From the NCBI RefSeq assembly GCF_001431405.1, contig NZ_LDJL01000004.1, positions 124,001 through 188,000 on the forward strand: a stretch of 64,000 nt of DNA. The letters run 5' to 3'. This DNA comes from Pseudoxanthomonas dokdonensis. Its GTDB lineage: Bacteria > Pseudomonadota > Gammaproteobacteria > Xanthomonadales > Xanthomonadaceae. Every line of letters begins with the position of its first letter. The stretch's first letter is position 1. Shown one piece after another: positions 20,222 through 30,271 of this stretch. Below the pieces are notes generated by a model. The model ran no database searches and had not been told where the DNA came from. It saw only the letters and a list, made by a program, of their open reading frames with translations. Both the position numbers and the translations under genes were made by a program.

Positions 20222-20955
20222 GCAAGTTCACCGTATATCCGGCGATTGACATCCGCGACGGCCGCGTCGTGCGGCTGGCGCAGGGCGATTACCAGCGCGA
20301 GACCCGCTATGAGGGCGACCCACTGACAGCCATCCAGGCATACGCGGCGCAGGGCGCGGAGTGGTTGCATCTGGTCGATCTGGATGCCGCCCGCGCCGGT
20401 GGTTACACCCTGGCGCCGTTGTTGCAGGCGATCACTGCCTCGACCGGACTCAAGGTGCAGACCGGTGGTGGCGTGCGCAGTCGTGACGATGTCGCCCGCA
20501 TCCTGCAAGCCGGCGCACAGCGGGTGGTGATCGGCTCGCTGGCCGTGCGCGACAGCAAACGGGTGCTGCAGTGGCTGGCCGAGTTCGGTCCCGAACACAT
20601 CACCGTGGCCCTGGACGCCCGCCAGGACGCATCCGGCGTGTGGCGGTTACCGGTGCATGGCTGGACCGAGACTGCGGCGGAAATCCTCGACCAGAAACTG
20701 CGCCAGTTCGCCGACGCCGGCCTGAGCCATCTGCTCAGCACCGACATCCAGCGCGACGGCATGTTGACCGGGCCCAATCTGGATCTGTATGGCCACATCC
20801 AGGCGCATGCGCCGACTTTGCGGGTGCAGGCCTCCGGTGGCGTCGAAAAGCTGGCCGACATCGCTGCTGCGCGGGCCGAGGGTTGCGCTGGCATCGTGCT
20901 CGGCAGGGCGCTGCTGGAAGGACGCTTCAGCCTGGCGGAAGCACTGGCATGTTGA
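20218..20955 (+). CDS. hisA: ProFAR isomerase
   Basis: This 245-residue TIM-barrel enzyme isomerises ProFAR to PRFAR. The first catalytic Asp is in [14 protein letters not shown], and the phosphate-binding GGGVRSRDD and [10 protein letters not shown] loops are present. The second catalytic Asp is in [12 protein letters not shown] or VALDAR. It overlaps hisH by 4 bases and hisF by 7. The half-barrel repeat shared with HisF is visible. Confidence 0.95.
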   Translation: MSKFTVYPAIDIRDGRVVRLAQGDYQRETRYEGDPLTAIQAYAAQGAEWLHLVDLDAARAGGYTLAPLLQAITASTGLKVQTGGGVRSRDDVARILQAGAQRVVIGSLAVRDSKRVLQWLAEFGPEHITVALDARQDASGVWRLPVHGWTETAAEILDQKLRQFADAGLSHLLSTDIQRDGMLTGPNLDLYGHIQAHAPTLRVQASGGVEKLADIAAARAEGCAGIVLGRALLEGRFSLAEALAC

Positions 20956-21725
20956 GTCGCCGGCTGATTCCGTGCCTGGACGTGCGCGACGGTCGCGTGG
21001 TCAAGGGCGTGCGTTTTCGCGACCACGTCGACATGGGCGACATCGTCGATCTGGCGCTGCGCTACCGTGATGCCGGCGCCGACGAACTGGTGTTCTACGA
21101 TATCGGCGCCAGTCCCGAGGGCCGCTCGGTCGATTACGGCTGGGTCGAGCGGGTGTCGCGACTGCTGGATATCCCGTTCTGCGTGGCCGGTGGCATCCGC
21201 GACGTGGCCACCGCACGCGCGGTGCTGCATGCCGGTGCCGACAAGATTTCGATCAACACGCCGGCGCTGGAAAGACCGGCGCTGATTACCGAACTGGCGC
21301 AGGCCTTTGGCGTGCAATGCGTGGTCGTTGGCATCGATTCGGTGCGCGAGGCCGACGGCCAGTGGCGGGTGCGCCAGTACACCGGCGATCCCGACAAGAC
21401 CCGCGCGTTGACGATGCGCACGCTGGACTGGGTGGTCGAAGCGCAGGAACGCGGCGCCGGTGAAATCGTGCTCAACTGCATGGACAGCGATGGCGTGCGC
21501 CGTGGCTACGACATTGAACAACTGCGCCAGGCCCGCGCGCTATGCCGGGTGCCGCTGGTGGCCTCCGGTGGTGCCGGCGAAGCGGTGCATTTTGCCGAGG
21601 TATTCCGCCAGGCCGACGTTGACGGCGCCCTGGCCGCCAGCGTATTCCACAGCGGCGCCATCGCCATCCCCGAACTGAAACAATTTCTGGCCGCGCAGGC
21701 CATCGAGGTGCGTGATGGGCTCTGA
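20949..21725 (+). CDS. hisF: imidazole glycerol phosphate synthase, cyclase subunit
   Basis: This 258-residue TIM-barrel cyclase uses ammonia from HisH to make imidazole-glycerol phosphate and AICAR. The catalytic Asp pair is in [17 protein letters not shown] and [19 protein letters not shown], and the phosphate loops AGGIRDV and ASGGAGE are intact. The start ATG TTG AGT lies inside hisA, with a 7-base overlap. The gene runs into hisI by 14 bases if hisI begins with GTG. Confidence 0.95.
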   Translation: MLSRRLIPCLDVRDGRVVKGVRFRDHVDMGDIVDLALRYRDAGADELVFYDIGASPEGRSVDYGWVERVSRLLDIPFCVAGGIRDVATARAVLHAGADKISINTPALERPALITELAQAFGVQCVVVGIDSVREADGQWRVRQYTGDPDKTRALTMRTLDWVVEAQERGAGEIVLNCMDSDGVRRGYDIEQLRQARALCRVPLVASGGAGEAVHFAEVFRQADVDGALAASVFHSGAIAIPELKQFLAAQAIEVRDGL

Positions 21726-22344
21726 TTCGCAGCCAATCCGGATCGATGGCGATCTGTCGGCACTGGACTGGGACAAGGGCAATGGCTTGTTGCCGGTGGT
21801 GGTGCAGGACGCCGGCAACCTGCGCGTGCTGATGCTGGGCTACATGAATGCCCAAGCCTTACAGGTCACCCTCGACAGCGGCAAGGTCACCTTTTTCAGC
21901 CGCAGCAAGCAGCGCCTGTGGACCAAGGGCGAAAGCTCGGGCCATGTGTTGCAGGCGGTGTCGGTGCAGGCTGATTGCGACAACGACACCCTGCTGATAA
22001 GCGCCCATCCGCATGGGCCAACCTGCCATCTACAGCGTGCCAGCTGTTTTCCGCGGGCGCCGTCGGCGTTCCTGGCCGAGCTGGATCAACTGGTCGCCAG
22101 TCGTGAGCGTGACCGTCCGGCGGGTAGTTACACCACCCAGCTGTTTGATGGTGGCATCCGCCGGATCGCCCAGAAAGTTGGCGAAGAGGGCGTGGAGACC
22201 GCGCTGGCCGCGGTCGCCCAGGATGATGCGGCGCTATTGGGCGAAAGCGCGGATCTGCTGTACCACCTGATCGTGGCGCTGCGGGCGCGGGGGCTGTCGT
22301 TGCAACAGGCGGTCGAGGTGCTGGCACAACGCCATGCGCGTTAG
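21712..22344 (+). CDS. hisI: bifunctional phosphoribosyl-AMP cyclohydrolase / phosphoribosyl-ATP pyrophosphatase
   Basis: This 210-residue fusion (HisIE) performs the second and third histidine steps. The N-terminal HisI part has [28 protein letters not shown] and the zinc cysteine/histidine stretch HGPTCHL; the C-terminal HisE part has the MazG-like [13 protein letters not shown] and [11 protein letters not shown]. Start is ambiguous between GTG at 21712 and ATG at 21715, a one-residue difference, both within hisF. It is the last his cistron; no clear terminator is seen in the 55 bases before the next gene. Confidence 0.95.
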   Translation: MMGSDSQPIRIDGDLSALDWDKGNGLLPVVVQDAGNLRVLMLGYMNAQALQVTLDSGKVTFFSRSKQRLWTKGESSGHVLQAVSVQADCDNDTLLISAHPHGPTCHLQRASCFPRAPSAFLAELDQLVASRERDRPAGSYTTQLFDGGIRRIAQKVGEEGVETALAAVAQDDAALLGESADLLYHLIVALRARGLSLQQAVEVLAQRHAR

Positions 22345-22399
22345 GCAGCGACGGCACGCCGGGCGATAATGCACCGGTCCTCGTTGTCCGGAAACCGCC

Positions 22400-24031
22400 A
22401 TGCGCTGGAGTAATTTCGCATCCCTGCTACTGCTGTCGAACGCGATCCTGCTCAACGCGGTATCGACGAATACCGCGGTGGCGGGCGAAGTGGCGGTACC
22501 GATCTGCAGCAGTGGCATGGTCTGGGAAGACCGCAATGGCAATGGCCAGCGCGACCCCGGCGAGCGCCCGCTGGCAGGCATCAAGCTGTCCGATGGCCAG
22601 CAGCTGGTGACGACCGATGCGCAGGGCCACTATCGCCTGCCGGCCAATGACGGGCGCACTGTTTTCATCATCAAGCCGGCCGCTTACGCATTGCCGGAAC
22701 GTGCTGACGGGCTGCCCGATGCATGGAAGAACAGTCCGTCGCCGACCTCGTCCACACTCAAGTACGGCGGCCTGCGTGATGCCAGGGCGGCATGCAAGGA
22801 TTTCGGCCTTGTGCCGCAGCCGCGGCAACGCATGAGCGCAGACTCGATGCGGATGCTGGTGTTCAGCGATACCCAGACCAAATCGATGCAGGATGTGGAT
22901 TATTACCTGCGCGATATCGTTCAGCCATTGCTGGCCCAGCGCGATCAGTACCAGCTCGGCACCACGCTCGGTGATGTGGTCAATGACGATCTGTCGCTGT
23001 ATCCACAGCTGAAGCAGGTGACCGCGCAGTTGGGGCTGCCCTGGCTGCATATCCCAGGCAACCACGACCTGGATTTCGATGCTGGCAGTGACGAGGAATC
23101 ACTGCTGAGCTATCGCAACCAGTTTGGTCCCGACACCTTCGCCTGGGAAGAACCGTTGCTGACCTTCATCGGCCTGGATGATGTGGTCTACCAGCCGGGT
23201 GTCAAACCGGCCTATGTCGGCGGTCTACGCGAGGACCAGTTCCGCTTCCTGCAGGAGTACCTGCCGACCGTGCGCAAGGACCGGCTGCTGGTACTGGCCA
23301 TGCATATCCCGACCTTCCTGCCGGACCCGGGTCGCGAAACCTTCCGCCTGGCCGACCGGCAGCGACTGTTTGATCTGCTCAAGGATTTCCCCCACGTACT
23401 GCTGCTGAGCGGCCACAGTCATACCCAGCAGCAGTGGTTCCATGGTGCCGACGAAGGCTGGCACGGCACGCAACCGCTGCATGAGTACAACGTCGGTGCC
23501 GCCTGCGGAGCGTTCTGGTCGGGAGTGAAGGACGCGCAGGGCATTCCCGACAGCCGCATGGCCGATGGCACCCCCAACGGCTATGCCGATCTGCGGGTTG
23601 CCGGCGATGGCAGTTACGCGCTGGCCTGGCACGCCGCCCGCGATCCGGAAGGCAGCCATATCGGCCTGCATCTGCCGCAGGTGTTGCGCCAGGGTGCATA
23701 TCCGGCGTGGGGCGTATATGCCAACGTGTACATGGGCGATGCTGCTTCCCGGGTCGAATTCCGCGTCGACGGCGCTGACTGGAAACCGATGACGCAGGTG
23801 CGACAGCCCGACCCGGGGCTGCTGGCGGAAAACGTGCGTGATGATCAGGCACCGGCACTGCGTGGCTACGACCGCTCGCCGGAAGCGGTGCCGTCCGCGC
23901 ACCTGTGGCGTGGTGCGCTGCCGACGGATCTGTCGATTGGCGAGCACCAGGTCGAAGTGCGGGTGTTCGACCGCTGGCAGGGCGAGCAGCGCGTTCAGGG
24001 GCATTACCGGTTGCAGGATGCGAAGCCTTGA
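22400..24031 (+). CDS. secreted calcineurin-like metallophosphoesterase
   Basis: This 543-residue protein begins with a Sec-type signal peptide (residues about 1-29, hydrophobic LLLLSNAILLNAV, then AVAGE). An SdrD/Cna-B-like beta domain follows (WEDRNGNGQRDPGERPLAG to GHYRLP, about 42-80). The calcineurin fold covers roughly 150-350, with metal-site motifs VFSDTQ, GDVVNDD, GNHDLDFD and LLSGHSHTQ. In the first motif the usual D-x-H is D-T-Q. A C-terminal beta-rich domain typical of this family follows. It probably acts on a phosphoester in the periplasm; the substrate is unknown. It starts 55 bases after hisI with its own ATG. Confidence 0.85.
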   Translation: MRWSNFASLLLLSNAILLNAVSTNTAVAGEVAVPICSSGMVWEDRNGNGQRDPGERPLAGIKLSDGQQLVTTDAQGHYRLPANDGRTVFIIKPAAYALPERADGLPDAWKNSPSPTSSTLKYGGLRDARAACKDFGLVPQPRQRMSADSMRMLVFSDTQTKSMQDVDYYLRDIVQPLLAQRDQYQLGTTLGDVVNDDLSLYPQLKQVTAQLGLPWLHIPGNHDLDFDAGSDEESLLSYRNQFGPDTFAWEEPLLTFIGLDDVVYQPGVKPAYVGGLREDQFRFLQEYLPTVRKDRLLVLAMHIPTFLPDPGRETFRLADRQRLFDLLKDFPHVLLLSGHSHTQQQWFHGADEGWHGTQPLHEYNVGAACGAFWSGVKDAQGIPDSRMADGTPNGYADLRVAGDGSYALAWHAARDPEGSHIGLHLPQVLRQGAYPAWGVYANVYMGDAASRVEFRVDGADWKPMTQVRQPDPGLLAENVRDDQAPALRGYDRSPEAVPSAHLWRGALPTDLSIGEHQVEVRVFDRWQGEQRVQGHYRLQDAKP

Positions 24032-24077
24032 ACCGGCACCCGCGTCGTCGCGGCGGCGGCCCGGTAGCGGACGCGTG

Positions 24078-24953
24078 CTAGCGCAGGCGCCGGGCCACGC
24101 GAGCGGCAGTGCCCCACAGCTGTGACTTCAGCGCCACGCCGTCTGCGTCCAGTGCCACTCGGCGCGGCGCCATGCCAATCCGCTTCATCCATTTGCGGCA
24201 CTGATGGTTCAGTGCCAGGGCCCGCATCAGGCTGCGGGTCTGTTCGGTGTTGAAAATGATCGACAGCGAAATGGACACGTCATCGCTGCCGTTGCGCACG
24301 TGATGGCCGGCGACGAAGGGAATATGCAAGGCCTGGCCCGGTGAGAATTCAAAGCGGGTGCCGAGTGACTGCACCTCCGGTCGCCATGCCGGGCGACGGC
24401 CGGTCTGGGCGAAGAAATGCTCGGTGTCCTCGTCGCTGACCACGCGCGGGTCCCACGGGGGGTAGACCGTCACCTGCTTGCTGCCGCGGAATTGCAGCAG
24501 GAACGTCGAGTAGCGATCGATATGGAACGGGGTCACGCTGTTGGGAGAGGCGATGAACAGATACAGCATCGCTTCATCGATGCCACCGCTGATGCCGGCC
24601 TCGCGCACCAGGGATTGCACGTCGGCCTTCAGCTCCTGCAGCAAGGGCTTGAACGAATCGGCGGTTTCCGGTTGCCGCACCATGATGTAGGCATCGGTAT
24701 GGCGCAACCGTTCCAGGGTTTCCTCAAGCCCCAGTTCGGCCTGGTGTTCGAGATGGGCGCGGTCGAAATTATCGCTGTTGTCGAGCAGACCGCTGGAGTG
24801 GAACACTTGTGCCGGCGGCAATGCCGGGATGACCTTGGCCAGGTTTTCCAGCGACAGCGCAGGGTGTCCGAGCAGACGGTGATGGAACAACGAGCCCCGG
24901 CGATCCAGGTGCCCGCGCTCGAAATCGTTGTCGAAACAGTTCAACTTGTCCAT
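24078..24953 (-). CDS. JmjC/cupin_8-like non-heme iron protein
   Basis: This 291-residue protein has a JmjC/cupin-like core. The H-x-D iron ligands are in SVTPFHIDRYSTFLLQ and the distal His in VAGHHVRNGSDD, with the strand FSPGQALHIPF just before it. Related proteins are 2-oxoglutarate-dependent hydroxylases, some acting on ribosomal or other proteins. The N-terminus DFERGHLDRRGSLFHHRL resembles that branch. The C-terminal basic helix ends at RRLR. The target is unknown. It is convergent with the phosphoesterase gene (46 bases between stops) and forms a separate unit from mtnBDC. Confidence 0.75.
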   Translation of the reverse strand: MDKLNCFDNDFERGHLDRRGSLFHHRLLGHPALSLENLAKVIPALPPAQVFHSSGLLDNSDNFDRAHLEHQAELGLEETLERLRHTDAYIMVRQPETADSFKPLLQELKADVQSLVREAGISGGIDEAMLYLFIASPNSVTPFHIDRYSTFLLQFRGSKQVTVYPPWDPRVVSDEDTEHFFAQTGRRPAWRPEVQSLGTRFEFSPGQALHIPFVAGHHVRNGSDDVSISLSIIFNTEQTRSLMRALALNHQCRKWMKRIGMAPRRVALDADGVALKSQLWGTAARVARRLR

Positions 24954-25061
24954 GAATCCGCTTTCCCTGACGTCCGCCTGCTAGAACGCAGCGGGGGTGC
25001 GGGAACGGCCATCGACACGGCGCTGGCAGCATGGGCAGGCCAGCGCCGATGGTTACCGGCT

Positions 25062-25094
25062 CACAAAAAGCAGAACGCCTCCTGGCGGAGGCGT
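25062..25094 (-). terminator. intrinsic terminator downstream of mtnC
   Basis: Stem ACGCCTCC/GGAGGCGT with loop TGGC (25075-25094) is followed on the minus strand by TCTGCTTTTTGTG. It lies about 135 bases after the mtnC stop and before the JmjC gene, so it most likely ends the methionine salvage transcript. Confidence 0.7.
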
Positions 25095-25228
25095 CATCGG
25101 ATTCGGCTGGCTGGCGTGTGGCTGGCTGGCATGAATCGCCGGGTCACTGGCGGGCGTTGCGCTGGCGGGTGACCGGGACGGATTCTAGCGGGGCGGCACC
25201 GGTCGCGTTGAAGCGGGAATCACTCGCA

Positions 25229-25924
25229 TCAACCCAGCGGGATCTGATCGAAGCCGGTGACCCGGGCATGGCCGTGGGCATCGTCGCCAAGCCGCGCTTG
25301 CGGATAGTCCTGCAGGCGATCGACCAGACAGGTCTGCATGCCGGCCTCGCGCGCCGCGTCGAGTTCGGCGACCACATCGGACAGGAACAGGATGTCCGCT
25401 GCCGGCAGGGCGATGGCCTCGGCAATCCGGCGGTAGCTGTCCGCTTCACGCTTGCCGCCGGTTTCGGTATCGAACCAGCCCGAAAACAACGCAGTCAGAT
25501 CGCCGGCATCGCTGTGGCCGAAGAACAGCTTCTGCGCCGGCACCGAGCCGGACGAGTACACATGCAGCGGCAGTCCCTGCGCGTGCCACTGCCGCAACGC
25601 GGGGGCCGCATCGGGATAGATGTGCGCGGTGAAATCGGCATCACGGTAGCCGGCGTCCCAGATCATCCCCTGCAACGCCTTCAGCGCCGTGTGCTTGCGG
25701 TCCTGGTCAATCCAGCCCTGCAGGGTCTCGACGATGACATCGTCGCTGCAGATGCCGCCATGTTCGGTCGCGACCTGGTCCAGCCACTGGCGCACGTCCG
25801 GGCGCTGGCCATGTTCGCGGACGAAGCCGGGCAGGGCACGCCGGGCGTAGGGAAACAGCACATCCTTGACGAACGAGATGCTGCTGGTGGTGCCTTCGAT
25901 ATCGGTGAGGATGGCGCGGATCAT
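25229..25924 (-). CDS. mtnC: acireductone synthase (enolase-phosphatase E1)
   Basis: This 231-residue HAD-family enzyme enolises and dephosphorylates diketo-methylthiopentyl phosphate in methionine salvage. The N-terminal [23 protein letters not shown] is the family hallmark (first Asp is the nucleophile, second acidic residue is Glu as usual), [15 protein letters not shown] is motif II/III, and [16 protein letters not shown] is the last motif. The start overlaps the mtnD stop by 4 bases, so the two are translated together. Confidence 0.96.
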   Translation of the reverse strand: MIRAILTDIEGTTSSISFVKDVLFPYARRALPGFVREHGQRPDVRQWLDQVATEHGGICSDDVIVETLQGWIDQDRKHTALKALQGMIWDAGYRDADFTAHIYPDAAPALRQWHAQGLPLHVYSSGSVPAQKLFFGHSDAGDLTALFSGWFDTETGGKREADSYRRIAEAIALPAADILFLSDVVAELDAAREAGMQTCLVDRLQDYPQARLGDDAHGHARVTGFDQIPLG

Positions 25925-26478
25925 TTATCGCTCAGGCCTTGGTAGCGCGGGAACCTGCCGGCGATGTCCTGGCCGGTGAAGTGGCCGACCCAGCCATCGG
26001 GCTCGGTGAAGAAGCGGATGGCGATGAACTGCGGTTCCGGACCCATGTCGAACCAGTGCCGGGTACTGTCCGGTACCGCGATCAGATCGTCCTTCACGCA
26101 CTCGACCTCGTAGACCTTGCCATCCACGTGCAGGGTGAACAGGCCCGAGCCGGCGACGAAAAAGCGCACCTCGTCTTCCTTGTGGTAATGCTCGTCGAGG
26201 AACTTGGCGCGCATGGCTTCGCGCTGCGGGTTGTCTGGCGCAATGCTGACCACGTCGACCGACTTGAAGCCACGCTCGGCCACAAGCCGGTCGATGTCGG
26301 CGCGATAGGCATCCATCACCTGTTCCGGGCTGGCACCGGGCGCCAGCGGCTGGTTGGCCTGCCAGCGTTCGAAGGTGACGCCGATCTTGTGCAGTTCGGT
26401 GGCGATGAAGTCCGGGTCGTAGCTGGCGAACTCGGGCGTGTCGGGGGTGTTTTCGTCAAAGATGCGCAGACGGCTCAT
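25921..26478 (-). CDS. mtnD: acireductone dioxygenase
   Basis: This 185-residue cupin oxidises acireductone to the methionine keto-acid precursor (iron form) or to an off-pathway product (nickel form). Metal ligands are in [12 protein letters not shown] (two His, one Glu) and the distal His in DSTRHWFD. The ATG at 26478 ([10 protein letters not shown]) is chosen because an in-frame upstream extension lacks family similarity. It lies between mtnB and mtnC on the same strand, 72 bases after mtnB. Confidence 0.95.
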   Translation of the reverse strand: MSRLRIFDENTPDTPEFASYDPDFIATELHKIGVTFERWQANQPLAPGASPEQVMDAYRADIDRLVAERGFKSVDVVSIAPDNPQREAMRAKFLDEHYHKEDEVRFFVAGSGLFTLHVDGKVYEVECVKDDLIAVPDSTRHWFDMGPEPQFIAIRFFTEPDGWVGHFTGQDIAGRFPRYQGLSDK

Positions 26479-26550
26479 GGCGGTGGCGAGTTCCGTGGGA
26501 TGAGGGAGCTTAACAAGGCCCGGCGTAGCGCCAGGTGACGGCATCCGTGG

Positions 26551-27192
26551 TTACTGGCGACAGCCCAGCTTGCGCAGTTCCAGCTCGCAGTGGAGCAGGA
26601 ACTCGAAAGCTTCCAGATGCCGGCGCGCCTGGGCCATGTCCTGGCCCCAGGCATACAGGCCATGGCCATCGATCAGATAGCCCCACATGCATTGCCGGTC
26701 CAGCAAGGCATCGACCTGCGCGGCCAGCACATGCATGTCCTGGGTGTTGGAAAACACCGGCACGTCGACCGCGGTTTCGTGGGTGCTGTTGCCGTGGAAG
26801 GCCTTCAGCAACTCGTAGCCTTCCAGGCGTACGTGGCCGGCGCCGGCATACAGGCGCGAGGCAATCGTCTGCACTGGCGAGTGGGTATGCAGTACGCAGC
26901 CGATTTCCGGGAAGCGCTTGTACAGCTGGGTGTGCAGCAGGGTTTCGGCGGACGGCCGTTGATCGGTCGCGACCGGTTTGCCATCCCAGTCGACGACCAT
27001 GATGTCGTCGCGGCCCAGCCGGCCCTTGTCCTTGCCCGACACGGTGATCGCGGCATGCTGGCCATCGAGGCGATGCGAGAAGTTGCTGCTGGTCGCCGGC
27101 GTCCAGCCGGCGCGCGCCAGCTCGCCGACGTTGCTGATCAGGACATCGGCCAGTTGCTGCAGCCGGTCGCTGTCGTAGGGGAGAGTGCTCAT
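26551..27192 (-). CDS. mtnB: methylthioribulose-1-phosphate dehydratase
   Basis: This 213-residue class II aldolase-family enzyme dehydrates methylthioribulose 1-phosphate. Zinc histidines are in [10 protein letters not shown], and the catalytic Glu is in [12 protein letters not shown] or nearby. The SSNFSHRL and SGKDKGRLG segments contact the phosphate. It begins the mtnB-mtnD-mtnC order. The isomerase gene mtnA is not in this window. A permease gene ends just upstream on the same strand. Confidence 0.94.
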   Translation of the reverse strand: MSTLPYDSDRLQQLADVLISNVGELARAGWTPATSSNFSHRLDGQHAAITVSGKDKGRLGRDDIMVVDWDGKPVATDQRPSAETLLHTQLYKRFPEIGCVLHTHSPVQTIASRLYAGAGHVRLEGYELLKAFHGNSTHETAVDVPVFSNTQDMHVLAAQVDALLDRQCMWGYLIDGHGLYAWGQDMAQARRHLEAFEFLLHCELELRKLGCRQ

Positions 27193-27235
27193 GCGCCGAT
27201 CTTAGCGCGAGCATCCCGGCGGGGCGAGCACCGTC

Positions 27236-28540
27236 CTAGGCGACAGGCCGGCCGCGGCGGGCGAAACCACGATAGGCGGCCAGCGACAACAAGGCGATGA
27301 CCACGCCACCGACCAGGGTGCGGATCGAGGACGAATACACCAGCAGCCCGCAGGCCACCAGCGCGCCCATGCCGATGATCCGGTCCGAGCGCGTGGCCAG
27401 CCGTTCAGGCGAACCCAGCAGCAGCGCCAGCCCTGCGGTCGCATAGGCCATGATCACGAGGGTGACGACCATTTCAATCAGGGTTTCGAACTGGCTGGAA
27501 ACGGTCGGCGCCAGGGTGAACACCGCCAGCAGCGTCATCGAGGCGGCGATGATGAACAAGCCCCAGCCGGCCGAACCATTGGCCCGCAGGCGACCGAAGA
27601 TCGGCGGCAGGAAGCCGCGCTGGGCGGCGCGGGCACCGGATTCGCCGCTGACCAGCATCCAGCCACCGAGGGTACCGGTGGCCTTGAGCGCGGCCGCCGC
27701 GGCGATGATCGGAATCGCCCAGGCGCCGAACATCTGCCCGGCCACCAGCGCGAACGGTGCGCTCGACTGCGACAGTTGCGCGGCCGGCACGATGCCCATC
27801 ATCAGCACCGAAGACAGCAGGTAGACGATGCCGGCAATGACGATGCCGCCAATCGTCGCGATCGGCACGTTACGCTGTGGATTGCGGACCACGCCGGCGA
27901 CCATCGCCCCGGTTTCCAGGCCGACGAAGGCCCAGAATATCGGCGCCAGTGAACTGAACACCACGCTGGCGTCGCTGCGGTCGGTGACATTCCACGAGGC
28001 ACGGTAGATGTCGCCGTCAAAACTGCCCCAGCCCCAGATCAGAATCACCGCCACCGGCAACAGGCCCAGTACCACGCAGAACGACTGGAAGCGTGCGATC
28101 TGGCGCGGGCCCATCAGGTTGAGGCCGAACATCAGCCAGATCAGCAGCAACTGCCCGATCAGACGGGTGACGCTGCCATCGCCGACCGGCAGCAGGATGA
28201 CCAGATAGCCGAACGCGGCCACGGCGATGGCGTTGTTGCCCATCCACGATGAAATCCAGTACAGCGTGGTGGCCAGGAAACCCATGTCGCGCCCCAGTGA
28301 TGGCCGCACGTAGTCATCCGGCGATTCCAGGTTCGGGTAGTGGCGCGCCAGCCGCGCGAATGCCGAACCCAGCACCACCGCCAGCACCGTGCCCAGCAGC
28401 CAGCTGAGCGCGGTGACCCCGCCGGATTTGGCCAGCGTCGCTGGCAACAGGAAGAAACCCGAGCCGATCATGTTGTTGGCGACCACGAAGGTCGCCAGCA
28501 CCGGACCAATCTTTGCGCTGCTGTCAGCCGTCATCGGCAT
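27236..28540 (-). CDS. APC-family amino acid permease, AdiC-like
   Basis: This 434-residue inner-membrane transporter has about twelve hydrophobic helices. The first helix has the substrate-binding G-S-G motif (NNMIGSGFFLLP) typical of the basic amino acid/polyamine antiporter branch, and WAFVGLETGAMVAGVVRNP marks helix 6 with its conserved region. The best analogy is to arginine:agmatine exchangers, but the substrate is not readable. It lies 43 bases upstream of mtnB and may be transcribed with the methionine salvage genes. Start at 28540 or six bases later (MTADSS). Confidence 0.85.
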   Translation of the reverse strand: MPMTADSSAKIGPVLATFVVANNMIGSGFFLLPATLAKSGGVTALSWLLGTVLAVVLGSAFARLARHYPNLESPDDYVRPSLGRDMGFLATTLYWISSWMGNNAIAVAAFGYLVILLPVGDGSVTRLIGQLLLIWLMFGLNLMGPRQIARFQSFCVVLGLLPVAVILIWGWGSFDGDIYRASWNVTDRSDASVVFSSLAPIFWAFVGLETGAMVAGVVRNPQRNVPIATIGGIVIAGIVYLLSSVLMMGIVPAAQLSQSSAPFALVAGQMFGAWAIPIIAAAAALKATGTLGGWMLVSGESGARAAQRGFLPPIFGRLRANGSAGWGLFIIAASMTLLAVFTLAPTVSSQFETLIEMVVTLVIMAYATAGLALLLGSPERLATRSDRIIGMGALVACGLLVYSSSIRTLVGGVVIALLSLAAYRGFARRGRPVA

Positions 28541-28628
28541 ACCCGAAAGTCAATGAATCGAGGTCGCCCTGCAGCGACCGTCATGCCATCGCTGTACGGT
28601 CCCGCGGCATGGCGGGACCGCGCTCGCA

Positions 28629-30095
28629 TCAGGCGTTGCGCAGTTTGCTGTGGCGATAACCGTACACGGCGTAAATCAGCAGGCCGATTGCAATCCAGCC
28701 CAGCAGCAGGTGCCAGTGTTCCTTGAACGGTTGCCAGAACAGGTACAGGCAGGTGACCACGCCCAGCGGGCAGACCAGAATGGCCGCCGGCACCCGGAAC
28801 GGGCGGGGCAGTTCCGGCCGGGTGTAGCGCAGGATCAGGACCCCGGCCGAGACCGTCGCGAACGCCAGCAGCGTGCCCATCGACACCATCTCGCCTAGCA
28901 GGCTCAGCGGCAGCAGCCCGGCCAGGCCGGCGGCAATCACGCCGACGATGAGGGTGCCGACGTAAGGCGTGTGGTACTTGGGATGGACCTTGCCGAACAG
29001 CTTGGGCATCAGCCCGTCCTTGGACATGGTGTAGAAGATGCGCGGCTGGGCCATCAGCATCACCAGGATCACCGACGACAGACCGGCGATGGCGGCGATT
29101 TCCACCAGCGTCTGCAGCCAGCCCAGCGAGGGATAGTTGTTGAGCGCGGTGGAGACCGGTTCGGGCGTGTCGAGCAGGCGGAACGGCATCATCCCGGTCA
29201 GCACCGCGCAGACCACGATGTACAGGATGGTGCAGATGATCAGCGAGCCGAGGATGCCGATCGGCATGTCGCGCTGCGGATTTTTGGCCTCGCCAGCGGC
29301 GGTGGATACCGCGTCGAAGCCGATGTAGGCGAAGAAGACGATGGCCGAGGCGCGGATGACGCCTTCAAAGCCGAACTTGCCCGGGCCTTCATTGGCGGGG
29401 ATGAAGGGGTGCCAGTTGGCCGGGTCGACGTACTTGGCACCGAGCGCGATGAACAACACGATCACGGTGACCTTGATCGCAACCACGAACGAGTTGACGA
29501 ACGCCGACTGGGTGATGCCGAAGTAGCCGATGGTGGTGACCGCGGCGATGATCAACACCGCCGGCAGGTTGACCAGCCCGCCGGTATGGACCAGCGCGCC
29601 ATTCTCGATGGTGTACGGCGCGCTGGCCAAGGCCGTCGGCAGGGCCAGGTCCCAGTTGCTGAGGAAGGCATTGAGATAGCCCGACCAGCCCACTGCCACG
29701 GTCGATGCGGCAAACAGGTACTCCAGCACCAGGCACCAGCCGATGAACCAGGCAACCGCCTCGCCGAGGGTGGCGTACGAGTACGAATAGGCACTGCCCG
29801 AGACCGGCAGCATCGCCGCGAATTCGGCATAGCAGAGCCCGGCGAAGGCGCAGGCGATGCCGGCCAGCACGAAGCTCAGCATGATCGCCGGCCCGGCGTG
29901 CTGGGCCGCGGCCTGACCGGTCAGCACGAAGATGCCGGCGCCGATGACCGCGCCGATGCCCAGCAGGATCAGCTGGGTGCCGGTCAGGGTGCGCTTGAGA
30001 GTTGCTTCGCCTTCCAGGCTTCCTTCAAAGGGTTCCCCCGCATCGACGTGGCCGGCGGGTTCGACCGGTTTGACCCTGAATAGCGATTTGAACAT
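28629..30095 (-). CDS. APC-family amino acid permease, cationic amino acid transporter type
   Basis: This 488-residue protein has a hydrophilic N-terminal tail of about 40 residues and then 12-14 membrane segments. The first helix has LGIGAVIGAGIFVLTG, the YCE-like AGLCYAEFAAMLPVSGSAYSY follows, and FFAYIGFDAVSTAAGEAKNP marks helix 6; these are typical of the CAT/YfnA branch. The ATG at 30095 is preceded by AAGGAA at a 7-base spacing. The 88 bases between the two permease genes leave room for a promoter. They are only distantly similar to each other, so this is not a recent duplication. Confidence 0.88.
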   Translation of the reverse strand: MFKSLFRVKPVEPAGHVDAGEPFEGSLEGEATLKRTLTGTQLILLGIGAVIGAGIFVLTGQAAAQHAGPAIMLSFVLAGIACAFAGLCYAEFAAMLPVSGSAYSYSYATLGEAVAWFIGWCLVLEYLFAASTVAVGWSGYLNAFLSNWDLALPTALASAPYTIENGALVHTGGLVNLPAVLIIAAVTTIGYFGITQSAFVNSFVVAIKVTVIVLFIALGAKYVDPANWHPFIPANEGPGKFGFEGVIRASAIVFFAYIGFDAVSTAAGEAKNPQRDMPIGILGSLIICTILYIVVCAVLTGMMPFRLLDTPEPVSTALNNYPSLGWLQTLVEIAAIAGLSSVILVMLMAQPRIFYTMSKDGLMPKLFGKVHPKYHTPYVGTLIVGVIAAGLAGLLPLSLLGEMVSMGTLLAFATVSAGVLILRYTRPELPRPFRVPAAILVCPLGVVTCLYLFWQPFKEHWHLLLGWIAIGLLIYAVYGYRHSKLRNA

Positions 30096-30271
30096 CCGCG
30101 GAATTCCTTGGCAGTTGGCTGGTGGGCGGCGACGCCCGGAGGCGCTTTGTCTTAACGCCACCTGTCGCAGGAGGCATCCGAGTTACCTTGCCAAAGCGGC
30201 GCGGGAAGCACAAGCGCAAGCGCAGCATGAGCGGCGATAATGGCCGGCCTTGCCGCACCGGATAGCCGTTT

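Noticed and set aside
12121-22344. A hut catabolic operon
   Set aside because: Only a lyase-family gene is present. hutU, hutI, hutG and hutC are absent from the window.
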